A stretch of DNA of 64,000 bases, taken from contig NADL03000104.1 in the NCBI GenBank assembly GCA_002205965.3, positions 1-64,000 on the forward strand, given 5' to 3'. Made by a program: the position numbers and the translations under genes. This DNA is from Kappaphycus alvarezii. Its lineage: Eukaryota > Rhodophyta > Florideophyceae > Gigartinales > Solieriaceae. Below the pieces are notes generated by a model that was not told the origin of the DNA, made no database searches, and saw only the letters and a program-made list of their open reading frames with translations. Below, piece by piece: positions 1 through 10,657 of the stretch (positions within the stretch are counted from its first letter, which is position 1; the number at the start of each line of letters is the position of its first letter).

Positions 1-816
1 GGACTTTTGTCTCCAATTAGTCTCTTTATATGTTTAAGAAGGTGTAAATTTGAAATTAGCATAGATGATGGCCCACCTTATGCTTGAAAACATTTTATGT
101 TTCTACTTCACCAGTAATTTTTAACTCAAATGTATTAGTTTTTTAGAACCTTTGGTAGCTAATAATAAGCGAGCTGATAGTAAGAACAAGGTGGTTGGAA
201 TGAGAGAGCTGCTAGTTGTAAAATAAAATTTATATAAAGATGGACTCAATACAGTTTCAAATATTTTATCGTGAATGATCATTTATTTGTCATTCTATAA
301 GGGCCGATTTTATACTCCGCAATCTAGGTTATATATACTCATGCATCTATGGTACTAAAACTTTCCACGCGTTCATATGTCCGCCAAGTCCCTCTTCAGT
401 GCTACTCAAGCTGGGTATCAAACGCTCAACCAAAATTTTTCGAAATCCAGACCTTTCTAACGCAATTTTCACAAAAACGAAGAATTCTATACTGTTATTC
501 TGAGTGAAGAAATAATTTCTTTTAGCTTTGATAAAGGGCTTGTTATCTTTTTTACGTCAACCTTGTAGCTTCGATTTAGACTATAGCATCTCCTTGCGTG
601 TCGGTTTTTAGTAAAAGTTATCTCGATATCGATTAGCACTGGAGAAACTTTTCTTTCCTTATCAAATGTCGAAAAATAGATATATGAAACAATTGAGATT
701 ATCCATTCCGGTTAAAACACCATATGCCACATTTTTAATGTAATAACAACTAATTGTCTTATTTTAAGATGCTATGCCTCTTTTTTGTTGCTTTTCCCTG
801 GCAACGGTACGGCGCG
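1..816. repeat. Dispersed repeat family D, copy 1 (cut by window edge)
   Basis: This stretch aligns almost base for base with 53643-54450. The shared sequence includes a block starting ATGTCCGCCAAGTCCCT at 377 here and at 54011 in the other copy. Homology stops just after GGCAACGGTACG (about 816 here, 54450 there). A short frame from the shared ATG reads 63 codons in copy 2; in copy 1 it has an early stop after about 27 codons and ends at the matching position. No protein family is recognised. The left end lies outside the window, so the full length is unknown. Confidence 0.8.
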
Positions 817-1432
817 ATCGTTCTGGGGATAATTTTTCTCGCCTTTGAAAGTGTCCCCAAGGAAAAAGTACAAAGCTTCGCGGTTTTTGTAGACCTTTTC
901 TTATTGAAATTGTTCGATACTCTAATACTAATGATGTATAAGTAAAAGATGAGCAATACAGCATAAAACGGCACGAACTCTTGAAACTGTGTTCCGTTTT
1001 GATTAATTTCCAACCTCAATCGAAAGTTCCGATAAAAATGAGAGGCCGATAGAATCTACCACTCGCTATCCGATACTTTATCTTTCTTGCTGCTTGTAAA
1101 TAATTATTAAAATAACAAATTAGTAATATGAATACAATCAAATATCCCTGTTAATTCTGTCTACCCTTGAAGCTCGTTTCTCACGGTTCGGTAATAATTA
1201 TCAAATCAGAATGGTCTTTTTAGGAAATAGATCAAGCCTTGCTTTCGCACATCTCAGGTTTTGATTGCATTACCGGAAAATAAAATATTTACTTATTAGT
1301 GAATGAACTTGAAACTAAACTTTGCATTTTATTCATTCTTGAACTTTCGCTAAGATTTTACCAAAAAGATTGAAATATCGTATTTGAGGGCACTGTGACG
1401 CTGTGTAGATATTTCTTTACTGTTTTGAAAAT
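817..1432. other. Unique intergenic DNA
   Basis: AT-rich sequence between the end of family D and the Copia-1 target site. Only short overlapping frames on both strands are open and none resembles a known protein. I see no gene here. Confidence 0.5.
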
Positions 1433-1437
1433 AGGCG

Positions 1438-1778
1438 TGTGGGAGTTGTGATAGGGTTTGATCGAAAACTGGCGGTAAGTCCAGGTACGAAACTTACGAA
1501 GACCAAGGTGCTAGTCTTGGTCGTGTAGAACATAGATTTCAAGCTGAGTAATTCGTACTCGTTCCTTTTAATCCAGTGACTTTGGTTAGCCCAAGGTATA
1601 TATATACAGTTCTAAATCACTAGCTCTAAAGAATTGCTGAGGTAATCACCTTCACACAACAAATGTTGTGAGGACGATGCATTTGATATTGATAATGCCT
1701 CGCTGTGAACAAATGCACGTGCGTCCATGTCTAAATGACCCACCTGTATGTTTCATGCAATTTCATTTAAACCTAGCA
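1438..1778 (-). repeat. Copia-1 3' LTR
   Basis: In element orientation it begins TGCTAGG and ends CCCACA. It is paired with 5559-5898 at roughly 96% identity by eye. Start and end were set by where similarity stops and by the AGGCG duplication just outside. Confidence 0.9.
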
Positions 1779-1790
1779 TACCCCCTCAGG
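1779..1790 (-). other. Copia-1 polypurine tract
   Basis: On the minus strand this reads CCTGAGGGGGTA directly before the 3' LTR. It is the expected purine-rich primer for plus-strand DNA synthesis. Confidence 0.75.
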
Positions 1791-1854
1791 TTTGTCACTG
1801 TATCCTGACATTCCCATTTTACTTATAAATCTTTGAAGATTGAACCTTTCTAAT

Positions 1855-3749
1855 GATTTGTCATAAATTCAGCGATCATCGATTCTGTGGGTATGTGTTG
1901 CTGGACGATTTCCCTCTTATTCACATCGTCGAGTATAAATGGTAAACGATATCCATATGCCTACTCCTTTCTGTAGTGGACGATTCTTTAGCAAGCTTAA
2001 TCGCCATCATGTTATCAGCGTAGATAGGAATCGATTGTTGAGGAACCTGGAAATCAATGCAAAGCTTCTTAATCCATAGAGCCTCCCTTGTTGCAAATGC
2101 TTGAGCTATATATTCAGCTTCAGTAGTAGACGCGGGAACAACAGTCTGAAGTTTTGACTTCCATGAGAAAGCTCCTCCATAAACACAAAACACTTAACCA
2201 CTGGTTGATTTCCTCGACTTTTTACCAGCCCAATCAGAATCAGTGAATCCGTCTATGACAGATTCAAAGCTTTCCATATAAGATATACTGTAGTATAGCG
2301 TATTTTTCAAGTATCGCAACGCCCGTTTGACTGCTATCTAATGTATTTCTGCAGCAACACTGTAGTATTTCGCCAGTACTCCAACTGCATACATAATGTC
2401 TGGCCGTGTTGTCACTGCCAAGTACATGCGACAACCGACGAGCTCGCGGTAAGGAAATCTCATCTCGTTTCTGCTTTCGTTATCAAAGTCAAGATTTGAC
2501 CTCGCAACCATTGGTGTACTGGTTCACTTAGAAGAACTTATACCAAAATTCTCTAAAACATTAAGTATATAATGCTTTTGATCAATTCTTATAGTACGTT
2601 TCTTTCTATTCCGACAAATGGCAACACTGAGAAAATATTTTGCTTCTTCAAGTCTCTGACTTCAAAATGCCGTTTAACATGGCCTTAACGTCTTGACATA
2701 CCTTAATGCTTTTCGATGATATTAGTACTTCATCGACATACGCAATGACATACACATGGAGTCCATCCATTTTCTTGAAGTAAAGGCATGTGTCAGCCGT
2801 AGACTGCGTGAATTCGAGGTGTAACAATACCTTATGGAACTTAATACCAAAAGCTCTGGATGCCTGCCGTAGGCTATATACACTTTTCTTTAAACTACAC
2901 GTCTTGCCCTGCCAAGACTTATAGTTAAACTGCTTCTGTAGTTCAACTGGTAGAGTAGGCGGCCCCAGATATATCCCCTCCTCAAGTCCACCGTTTCAAA
3001 AGGCTGGTTTTATGTCTATTGGTTCAATCTCCATATCGTGTACAGCAGCAATCCCCAATAAAAATCTTACGGTGGTGAACTTGGTTACTGGAGCGAACAC
3101 TTCAAAATAGTCAATACCATGAATCTGGAAAAAACCTTTTGCTACTAGCCGGGACTTATGTCTTATCAATAGAACAATGCTCTTCGGTTTTTAAAACGAA
3201 AACCCACTTTACTCGAATGGGTTTCTTATTTTTAGACATCTCGACCACTTCAAACACATCATATTCAATTAGTCAGTCCAGTTCCGTTTTAATGGCATCA
3301 ATCCAATCCTTTTCATATGGACCACTCACTGCTTCATGTAAAGTGAATGTTGTCTTTTGCTCTGAATGCTTGTTAATTCCTTGTGCAACCAAATAAGCGA
3401 GCATGCTGTCGAAAGTCCATCCGTCTGGTAGCCTAGATTTCCGTTTTCCACCGACTGGAATATGCGATAGCATATCATCATTCTCTTTCATGGGCTTTTC
3501 TATATCCAAATTTGAATCTGAATCATTACATTCCTTGTTCTCAAGTTGACTGTGACTATCTTCTTCACCGTCTGAGGTTTCTGAACTATCGTTTAAACCA
3601 AAACTGACAACATTGACAGGCGGTATGAACATATTTTGGATGAAGACGATCCCCTGATACAGTTCCGTTCCTATCATTCGGTATATAAATTCTGTATGCA
3701 GACTCAGCGGCATAAGCGACACGGATCCCGTCTCAAGTACGAACGTCAA
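1855..3749 (-). pseudogene. pol: Copia-1 reverse transcriptase and RNase H (decayed)
   Basis: Minus-strand frames give the linker after integrase (3749-3273), then a copia reverse transcriptase: the motif-A region reads IDIKPAF near 3010 and the catalytic loop reads AYVDEVLIS near 2730. The usual YVDD is therefore YVDE. RNase H follows at 2193-1921 with the copia signature ASTTEAEYIAQAFATRE and the downstream PIYADN motif. Several stops and frame changes separate these blocks, so no polyprotein can be made. The family copies element RNA into DNA inside virus-like particles; this copy should be inactive. Confidence 0.85.
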
Positions 3750-4602
3750 ACTTACCTTGTGTATACGGCTTAGTCTTCTTAACTTTCACTTTTGATCCAA
3801 AAATACGTAGATTTGAGGCGTCTGGTTTTGTGCCATATAAAAGCTCATGAGGTGTCATGTATCGAAACGATTTATGGGTCGACCTCGTAAGAGCTCGGTT
3901 CCTGACGTAGTTCATTGTAGATACGGCTTCAGCCCATACAAATTCACAATCCTCTAGAATATTAATGAATTTTAGTTCTGACAAAATAGTCCTGGCTCCT
4001 TCAAGCAGTGTTCGATTAAGTCTCTCTGCTCTTCCGTTTGATTGGGGTGAGTATGGAGGAGTTGTTACATACACAATGCCCTTTCTATTAAAAATGTTTT
4101 CCAGCTCCCTGGACATATACTCCTCTGCACCATCAGTCCGGGCGTACTTGAACTTTTTCTTAGTTATGTTCTCTAAAAAGTTAATTAGCGACTCCAAAGC
4201 TTTGGGTGCCTCTGCACGGTCTTGCAGGAATCTTACCCAAGATGCACCACTAGCATCATCAAGGAACCCTAGAATATATTTCGATCCACCAAGCGATTCC
4301 ACTCTGGTGGGTCCTACGATATCGGAATGAATTAGTTCCAAGACTTCTCTTGGTCTTTTGTCACGACGATGGTGTGGTACGGCAGACTGTTTCCCATCGC
4401 AACATTCAAGACACACACTTGAATTACCATTATTGACCTTATTAAGGCCCTCTACCACATTATGACGTACCATTTGCTCTATACTATTTGTATTTGTGTT
4501 ACTAAATCTTCTTTGCATCAACTTCATGTCGTCATTTGACCCTTCATTAAGCATGAAAACTTTAACGTTACTAGCAAAAGCCCCTGTCAGCTCACATTCC
4601 AT
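3733..4602 (-). pseudogene. Copia-1 integrase domain
   Basis: A 289-codon open minus-strand frame. The core contains HSDIVGP (first Asp), YARTDGAEEYMS (second Asp) and PYSPQSNGRAERLNRTLLE (Glu), so the DDE triad of a copia integrase is present. The N-terminal zinc finger is damaged: the family motif WHRRFGH reads LMQRRFSN here, so both zinc-binding His are replaced, while the CLEC part remains. The ATG is an internal Met inside the old polyprotein. Just upstream the frame is broken and the protease is missing. Confidence 0.88.
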
Positions 4603-4639
4603 GTCCTTGAGTAGCGCAGCTTTCTTAAAACGATGAAAT

Positions 4640-5260
4640 ACTCATGCCCTCTAATCCAGTACAAAAGGCAACACATGCTGGGTCATTACTGTCGCCTCCA
4701 GTACCAGCAGTATTGACTCTCTCATCCTTAGCCTTTGCCCTCTCATTTAGACTGCGTTTTCTTTCCTCAATATCAGGTGTGGTTTTAAAATGAGGCCTAT
4801 AACTCTTTAACTCTGGATTAAGGTAGCACTTGTAAAACGGATGGCCTCGTTTGCCACAACCATGACACTTTCCACTAAATCTTTTCCGCTGATTGTTGCC
4901 CTTTCCAGTGTAGAATGCGGTTGTTTTACCTTTGCTACTCCTTCCATTTATGTTCAGTTCTTTTCTCTCATCTCTAACCTGGAGACAGTTTACTCGAAAG
5001 AAAAATTCATACTATTCTGAAGCACCGCTTTTCTAACCTCACAATCCTTCCCTAAGCCCTGTAAAAGAGCAAACTTTTTGTCGTTGGATTCTAGTTCATA
5101 GCTACTTAATGCTAGATCATTTTCAATTTCACATATTTCTTCAATGTATGACCTAATCGAATGACCCTCCTTCATAAAGAGTCTGAACAATTTTGTTCTC
5201 AGAGTACACTGACTTGCTGCATACTTGCTTCTTTGCAAGCTCTCAAGAGCATCCCATACC
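4640..5260 (-). pseudogene. gag: Copia-1 gag with zinc knuckle
   Basis: A minus-strand frame at 5238-4990 gives a copia-type gag segment (SIRSYIEEICEIENDLALSS). After a frame change, 4826-4867 encodes the nucleocapsid knuckle CHGCGKRGHPFYKC, a perfect CX2CX4HX4C. After the knuckle the protein runs to GLEG near 4650, then hits a stop. The Asp-Ser-Gly of the element protease is not found between this point and integrase, so that part appears deleted. Gag would form the virus-like particle and bind RNA. Confidence 0.82.
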
Positions 5261-5543
5261 TATTTAGGATCCCTCGTCCTTTTCCAATGAAGTCAATTAT
5301 TTAGAGTCAACATTCAATAAATTCTCGGCCAATCACTGTTTCTGTAGCCTATGCTCTTTCTTTTTCTTTGGCACAATATCCACGGAATCATCCTTTTTAA
5401 TCTCCGTTTCGAAATCAGGGCATTATTCAACAAAGCGCCATAAATCACGAGATTCCAAAAAAAGGCGTTACTGCACCGCCCACACGGAGTAGTTTTTCTC
5501 AGTTAACTTTTCAATCGTATATCTTATGTTGTTCACCATGGAT

Positions 5544-5558
5544 TCTGGGCCCACAAAC
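5544..5558 (-). other. Copia-1 primer binding site, half-tRNA type
   Basis: Directly inside the 5' LTR the minus strand reads GTTTGTGGGCCCAGA. This resembles the copia-type site GGTTATGGGCCCAGT, which pairs with the anticodon arm rather than the 3' end of initiator Met tRNA. Three positions differ, including the anticodon complement, as expected in a decayed element. Confidence 0.7.
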
Positions 5559-5898
5559 TGTGGGTTTTTTGATACGGTTTGAACGAAAACTGGCGGTTAG
5601 TCCAGGTACGAAACTTACGAAGACCAAGGTGCTAGTCTTGGTCGTGTAGAACATAGATTTCAAGCTGATTAATTCGTACTCGTTCCTTTTAATCCAGTGA
5701 CTTTGGTTAGCCCAAGCTTATATATATACAGTTCTAAATGACTAGCTCTAAAGAATTGCTGAGGTAATCACCTTCACACAACAAATGTTGTGAGGACGAT
5801 GCATTTGATATTGATAATGCCTCGCTGTGAACAAATGCACGTGCGTCCATGTCTAAATGACCCCTGTATGTTTCATGCAATTGCATGTAAACCTAACA
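5559..5898 (-). repeat. Copia-1 5' LTR
   Basis: Partner of 1438-1778. In element orientation it starts TGTTAGG and ends CCCACA, giving the standard TG...CA ends. It is flanked outside by the AGGCG duplication. Confidence 0.9.
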
Positions 5899-5903
5899 AG
5901 GCG

Positions 5904-6177
5904 CAAACATACAGTATTCCATTAATTTCAAGTATTAGTTTTGCTAATTACACTCGTGTCTAAGTAAATCTATGAAAAAAAATACTAGGAAGTAACTTAT
6001 GACGTCGAATACTTTTTAAAACGTTTTACAGATTCAGAAATTATGCAAGCCAGATTGGAAGTTATTGCCAATGCGGAGTGTGGGGGGAACTTGGGGTGTT
6101 TTTAATCCATTAAAACATATGGTGAGCTGTCGTCGTAAATGAGTACATTACACTTTCGTATTCCTCTCGCTAGAAAG
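5904..6177. other. Intergenic DNA
   Basis: Sequence that would have flanked the Copia-1 insertion site. No coding or structural signal was recognised. Confidence 0.4.
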
Positions 6178-6290
6178 GGGGGAATATTTTGGGTGTTTTA
6201 CTCTTGAATAATATATCCGGTCTATTCCATTGTTTTCCAGACAACCAATGTCAACTCAAAAAGGTTTGCCGACACAGTAATGGGGAAGGA
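6178..6290 (-). repeat. LINE 3' tail, family A (minus)
   Basis: Reverse complement of the family-A 3' untranslated tail also seen at 8202-8322, 10725-10847 and 34946-35065. It includes the blocks GGGTGTTTTACTCTTG and CAGTAATGGGGAAGGAACT on the plus strand. Only the untranslated tail is present. Just beyond it, 6335-6380 carries a second tail type containing GTCAGACGACGAAGTAAACT, shared with 38108-38150 and 38762-38800. Confidence 0.7.
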
Positions 6291-6736
6291 ACTACACTAG
6301 AAGCTTATGTAAAGATTTACCACTACTTTACCACCACCAGAAGCGTCAGACGACGAAGTAAACTACCCCGTCATCCCCGCTTCGAAACACGTTACCTCGC
6401 GCGACTGGCAACAGTTCTCTCCAGTTTTTTAAAGATGGCGAACACCTCCAGATGCCACCCTGCGAGCATTGAGATGGGGGCAAAAACTATCCTGTTGTCC
6501 TGGCAATCAGCCAAAAAACGTTGGAATGTCCGCACCTTCGAGAGCAACTATATACGTCTTGAAATATGTAACTTGGTTCCCACTTAATTGCAATCTTCTG
6601 GCTGAAACTCGTTTACCTTAAGGCCATCACTGTCCCTAAGCAGTAAAGCAAAACAGACTCTTCTCCCTTGAGAAAATGATTAAATTCTTCTCGTTACCTT
6701 CCTTGCAGGGTCGCGTCAACTGGTCAAATGGATAGT

Positions 6737-6962
6737 GGGAGAAAATGTGGGGTGATTTATCCCTTAAAAGATATGGTCGGGTTTTGCCGGGAATATTCTA
6801 CATGGATAATTAATTCAAATGAAAGACCTATGCCAGCAATTTAGATTGTTTTGTGTTGGACACGTGCCTTCTCTTTCTTTCATACAAAGGGGGAAAATGT
6901 GGGGTGATTTAAAATTTAGAAGGTATGGTCGGGTGTTGCCCAGAATATCCTACAGGGTGACC
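6737..6962 (-). repeat. Two tandem LINE-type 3' tails, family E (minus)
   Basis: Two related blocks, 6737-6805 and 6889-6962, each read on the plus strand as GGGGGAAAATGTGGGGTGATTT or a close variant, followed by a GATATGGTCGGG-like stretch and a GAATATCCTACA-like end. On the minus strand they match the tails at 33611-33675 and 61225-61296, which run from GGATATTCCGGGCC to TTAAATCACCCCACATTT. Two adjacent 5'-truncated insertions of one family are the simplest reading. Confidence 0.65.
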
Positions 6963-7159
6963 AGACTAATAGTACATCTTAAATTTACAAAATTCACAAA
7001 TGTGATTGTGAGCCATTGCTGGATGTTGGATGGAATAATTTTTTCCATTCTGTATTCAGGGGTGGGAATGTGGGAAGTATGTTAACGCGCAAGTGTGTAT
7101 ATTTTAGTAAATTTAAATCATGTTCCCGTGCAAAAGTGGGAGGCGGGTTTCATTTAACG

Positions 7160-7207
7160 TATCGGATATATCTTTCAAAACTAAAACACCCAAACCTTCC
7201 CCCCCCC
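7160..7207 (+). repeat. LINE 3' tail, family A (terminal part)
   Basis: Contains CGGATATATCTTTCAAAACT followed by AAAACACCCAAACCTTCCCC, the last 45 or so bases of the family-A tail. No coding part is attached. Confidence 0.65.
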
Positions 7208-8005
7208 TTCAATGTAACAGATATGATTTAATTTTGGAAACCGTGGGTGTTATCCGGTGTTGTTACCCGTGTGCGAGAGTGAGGACGATTATTCCCTAAG
7301 AGATTAAGCAACACGAATGTAATCGTCCAAACTAAGATAACAACAACGAGAGTAGCTCACCCTGTTCTGAAACAAAGCAGACACCGAGCTATGCGAAACC
7401 GGGAATTTACTTAAAGGTATCTAGACAGGTCCCGCTAGAAGATCTCATGCAAGATTGGACAAAAGAAATCGCATGATGAACGGGAAAACCGCCGCAGCTT
7501 GCCTTTCCATGAGAACAGACTTCGGCGCAGGCATCCTAGATGTCAAATTTTTCCTCTCGAGTGTAGGGTACTCATATTTCTTTCTGTTCAACAGCTCATT
7601 ACAACTTTAATGGCTCTTGTGCTAGACGTATGTGTCTCTTGATTAGTTCTAACTGAAAAGTGACTGTCAAATATGATCATACAGGACTACTTGGGCTTCC
7701 TTTTGAAGGCCTTGCTGGTTACAGAATATTCTGCGTCTGAAGGATACTTAATCCGCGATCACCTTCGGACAGACAGGTGTCAAGGGTCTACATTGTAACG
7801 TAAGAGACCTGTCGTCATCGCACTATTTCTCCAGAAGTATTCCATTACAATAATCTTCATATACGAATGGCCATTCACGAAAGGGCCGCAATACTTTCCA
7901 CTGTTTTCAGGACAATAGCTTCAGTCAAAACATCAACATCAAATGAATATTGAAAGATGGAATTTATGTCAACATCATTTACTCGATTATATGGCATCGA
8001 TTTGG
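7208..8005. other. Intergenic DNA
   Basis: No gene, tail or repeat recognised. The frames that are open are short and on both strands. Confidence 0.4.
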
Positions 8006-8160
8006 TTCTTTAGTTTTTGAAAAGTGCGGTTCGGCTATCCCCCGGTGTACGCTAGACGTTTTCAAGATGATAGCTAATGTCACTCGTGTGCCTAAATGGC
8101 TGGCTCGAAGCCTGTTAGCAGTCATGATGCATTGGACATCACTGCTGCTGCTCAATTATA
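8006..8160 (-). pseudogene. LINE C-terminus fragment with family-B tail (minus)
   Basis: On the minus strand the reading frame gives AAAVMSNAS, a stop, then LLTGFEPAI, a stop. This matches the intact ends at 10869-10965 and 60391-60480. It is followed by the family-B untranslated tail (GCACACGAGTGACATTA... to GGGATAGCCGAACCGCACTT). One substitution has turned the conserved Cys codon into a stop. The family is interpreted as a truncated non-LTR retrotransposon. Confidence 0.6.
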
Positions 8161-8201
8161 TGAAATCTTGTTTTTTGGAATGACTAATTGCTTTTTATCG
8201 C

Positions 8202-8322
8202 GTAGTTCCTTCCCCATTACTGTGTCGGTGTACCCTTTTTGAGTTGATTGCGGTTGTCTGGAAAACCATGGGATAGACCGGATACATCTTTCAAGAGTAA
8301 AACACCCAAACCTTTCCCCTTT
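8202..8322 (+). repeat. LINE 3' tail, family A (complete)
   Basis: A full 120-bp copy starting GTAGTTCCTTCCCCATTACT and ending TAAAACACCCAAACCTTTCC plus CC. It lies 40 bases from the oppositely oriented family-B copy. Confidence 0.75.
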
Positions 8323-8824
8323 TTATCACATGTAGCGAGTAATATGTTATCGGAAAACTGGAAAATCTGGTACTAATTTTCCAGCTTAGTTCTCGGCAGC
8401 AATCACATTTGTTCAAAAGCAAATACGTATAGTTGACAATTACTTCTACGCCATAAAACCTGCCGGAGTATCGGTTAACTTGTCTTTCACAATAAAAACC
8501 CTCCTGTTTCACCGTTATCAAATTTTACATTTGTTTCTCTGAATACTATGACGTTTCTGTTGGAGTACGTTTAAAGGATATTTCTTTAAGGCCTGACATG
8601 GAGGAACATAGATTATGATTTAGTTACTTAAGGTGTACGATATTCGATACGTTTTCGCGTTATTATAATGGCCCGTCATTCCAAGTACGTACTCGGAATA
8701 ACGAAGAAGAACAAGAACAAGCTTTATCGGTGACCTTATTTCTCTAAGAAGTGATATGGAGGGACATACATTATGACAACATGCTGCACAAAAATCTTTC
8801 TCCGAGGTGTACTTGACTTGTAAC
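8323..8824. other. Non-coding DNA with a local duplication
   Basis: Two stretches, about 8580-8617 and 8738-8775, are near-copies (CATGGAGGAACATAGATTATG against TATGGAGGGACATACATTATG), separated by about 120 bases. I see no gene. Confidence 0.45.
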
Positions 8825-8945
8825 CAGTGGTGGTAAATCTTTACGAGTTGTACAGTGTGGCACAAAAGCTTACGGAGGGTATTCAGAAATTAACTACGAG
8901 TGCCGGCGGCGGGTGGAAACCTGTCGCGCCTGCATCACTAGTAAG
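8825..8945 (+). repeat. Dispersed family G copy 1 (GWKPVAPASL family)
   Basis: One of four related blocks (with 19812-20030, 26346-26550 and 27385-27490). One frame reads VVNLYELYSVAQKLTEGIQ then KLTTSAGGGWKPVAPASL. An alternative frame reads YSEINYECRRRVETCRACIT. Both frames are partly conserved among copies, so the true coding frame, if any, is undecided. Here the homology breaks off right after the CATCACT codons. No known protein family is recognised. Confidence 0.6.
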
Positions 8946-9480
8946 TAGTAGTGTGTTAAGAGAGAAATACTGCGACAGAGTCACATGCAGGCTTCGAGGA
9001 GAGCCATAAAAAAATTCGGTGAGTTTGCTTACATCCTTAGAATTCTAGTTTCCTTTCTAAGACACCTATGGCCATAGTTATGAAACAGTCATTGTCCATA
9101 CTGGGAGTAGGCAATTATTTTCGAGATTCGCGAAGCAGGAATACTAATGACCTGTACCATTGCATGGCAGGAGAAGGAGGGAGAGCTTTTGTTCTTTATT
9201 AATCCAGAGGCATTGCATATTGTACCAAGTGGTAAAGACCCTTTGGAGAGTATACAGTAAGACATGAAAGTTTCTCCTTTCTTGTCTCTTTAGTAAGACA
9301 ATTCTGGAGCGTCGAGCGTGTCACATATCTCATCCCCCTGTACAATGTGGTTTTCATCACAGGACGCTAAATGGAGTTAGATTGTTCATGCACAGAGAGT
9401 CTATCGTGATATTGCTTAGTCATTAGTCCTCTTTCACGATTAAGCTGGAGTCCAGAAATCTCATCACCGGAGCAAAAAAG
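8946..9480. other. Upstream region of the secreted protein gene
   Basis: No coding sequence was recognised. This stretch probably contains distal promoter DNA of the gene that starts at 9620, but no specific site could be identified apart from the TATA box listed separately. Confidence 0.4.
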
Positions 9481-9496
9481 CTCGAACAGCAAAGGA

Positions 9497-9502
9497 TATA
9501 AA
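9497..9502 (+). promoter_or_regulatory. TATA box of the secreted protein gene
   Basis: TATAAA within GGATATAAAGAGGGG, 118 bases before the start codon. A start of transcription near 9530 would give a 5' leader of about 90 bases with no upstream ATG before the one at 9620. Confidence 0.6.
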
Positions 9503-9619
9503 GAGGGGACCAGAACATCGGAGACGTCAACCAGATTCGGAAATCAGTACCCACGGAACCAAAGGAATAGCAACCAGAAATCTCAGGATAAGTTCAATTC
9601 ACGTCGCTCCCCCAGAAAT

Positions 9620-10351
9620 ATGAAGACTATTATTGCTGTTTATGTGCTATTTCTATCACTCATTCATGCAAAAGGCGTTCCAGCTGGCCGTTTCGAGACA
9701 GTTACCCGCCAGACTAATTGCCCTTGCTCCTGCATAGCTGGACCTCAACTGTTCGCGGACTTCTTATGCTCGCTTCCTTCCTCTGCTGGATGTTTTGTGA
9801 GCCCATGCTCAGGCGGATTTCAGTGTTGTCCTCCTGGGAACATCATTGGCGATATTTCCACTGGAGATGGTGGTGATGGTGGAGATGGGGGTGATGGCGG
9901 GAGTGGGGGTTCTGTGACTGGGTCCGGTAACGCGGACGGCACTGGAGACGGAGGTGCTGGAGGTGACGGAGGCGAGTCCGGAGGAATTGATGCGATCATT
10001 GAGAGTATCGGAAACATACTCGGAAACATCTCCACTGGCAACGGTGGAGATGGTGGCGATGGTGGCGATGGAGGATCCGGTGGTGAGGTGGTCGGGTCTG
10101 GAAATGCAAATGGAATCGGTAATGGGGGAAATGGAGGGAACGGGGGTAGTTCTGGAGCAGTTGATTTGAGTATTGACAGTAACGGAAACACTATCGGGAA
10201 CATTGCAACTGGTAACGGTGGTAATGGCGGAAATGGAGGGAATGGTGGCTCCGGTGGTACAGTTACTGGCTCTGGAAATGCGAATGGAACCGGTAACGGA
10301 GGAAATGGCGGTAATGGTGGAAGGTCTGGGGGAATAAGCATCAGTTTGTAG
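9620..10351 (+). CDS. Secreted Cys-rich protein with three 58-residue glycine repeats
   Basis: A 243-residue single-exon frame with no stop and the best claim here to be a host gene. Residues 1-17 form a signal peptide (MKTIIAVYVLFLSLIHA). Residues 34-70 hold eight Cys in the order CPCSC, LC, GC, PC, QCC, probably a small disulfide domain. Residues 74-131, 132-189 and 190-243 are three tandem repeats beginning with an N-x-(I/L)-G-(D/N)-I-x-T-G-like unit and continuing as GG(D/N) triplets, SGG, GSGNA(D/N)G and another GG(D/N) run. Linkers between repeats are hydrophobic (IDAIIESIG, VDLSIDSNG). Repeat 1 is rich in Asp, repeat 3 uses only Asn in the triplets. The product is probably extracellular (cell wall or matrix), and the DGG runs could bind cations; both are inferences. 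A broken paralogue lies at 26571-27370. The long frame on the opposite strand is a composition shadow. Confidence 0.8.
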   Translation: MKTIIAVYVLFLSLIHAKGVPAGRFETVTRQTNCPCSCIAGPQLFADFLCSLPSSAGCFVSPCSGGFQCCPPGNIIGDISTGDGGDGGDGGDGGSGGSVTGSGNADGTGDGGAGGDGGESGGIDAIIESIGNILGNISTGNGGDGGDGGDGGSGGEVVGSGNANGIGNGGNGGNGGSSGAVDLSIDSNGNTIGNIATGNGGNGGNGGNGGSGGTVTGSGNANGTGNGGNGGNGGRSGGISISL

Positions 10352-10657
10352 AATACCAAGGACCCTTCCCCTTCATAGAATCGATACACTTTATGTGTAA
10401 GAAATTTGACTATTATCTGGGCACAAGCACTAGAAAAATTGGAAATTGAGACCGAATTGCAGATGTACTACAGGTCCTGCTGAGGATTTTACTTATTGAG
10501 AATGAATCGAGAATGAGCAAGGCCTGTTGAAAAGAGAGCGAATACTTTGGCGAAATAAACTATTGCTTGGATATCAAGTATGCTATTGGTAGAGTTGCCG
10601 AACGAATAAATTTATTTTATTTTAATTAAATCAATATATTTTTGCTTTAATTTATAG
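10352..10657. other. 3' flank of the secreted protein gene
   Basis: AT-rich sequence with AATAAA-like stretches near 10551 and 10603 that could serve in polyadenylation. It ends in a pyrimidine-rich TTTGCTTTAATTTATAG just before the next LINE fragment. That end looks like a splice acceptor but may be chance. Confidence 0.4.

Larger units (their letters stand above)
1433..5903 (-). mobile_element. Copia-1: decayed full-length Ty1/copia retrotransposon
   Basis: A complete but inactive LTR retrotransposon on the minus strand. It has two LTRs of about 340 bp, a five-base target duplication AGGCG (1433-1437 and 5899-5903), a primer site beside the right (5') LTR and a purine tract beside the left (3') LTR. 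Internal order in element orientation is gag with zinc knuckle, integrase, reverse transcriptase, RNase H, which is the copia order. The LTRs differ at roughly a dozen positions plus small indels. The body is broken by stops and frameshifts, the protease motif was not found, and key residues are changed, so this is an old insertion. Confidence 0.93.

Noticed and set aside
1444..5903. An alternative Copia-1 LTR start at TGATA(G/C)GG (1449/5570)
   Set aside because: It gives mismatched flanks. Moving the start to TGTGGG (1438/5559) gives a perfect AGGCG duplication and places the primer site directly next to the LTR.
9820..10389. A 189-codon Pro-rich frame on the minus strand opposite the secreted protein
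   Set aside because: It is the complement of the GGD/GGN repeat, has no signal peptide, and the plus-strand frame has a TATA box, a signal peptide and structured Cys spacing.
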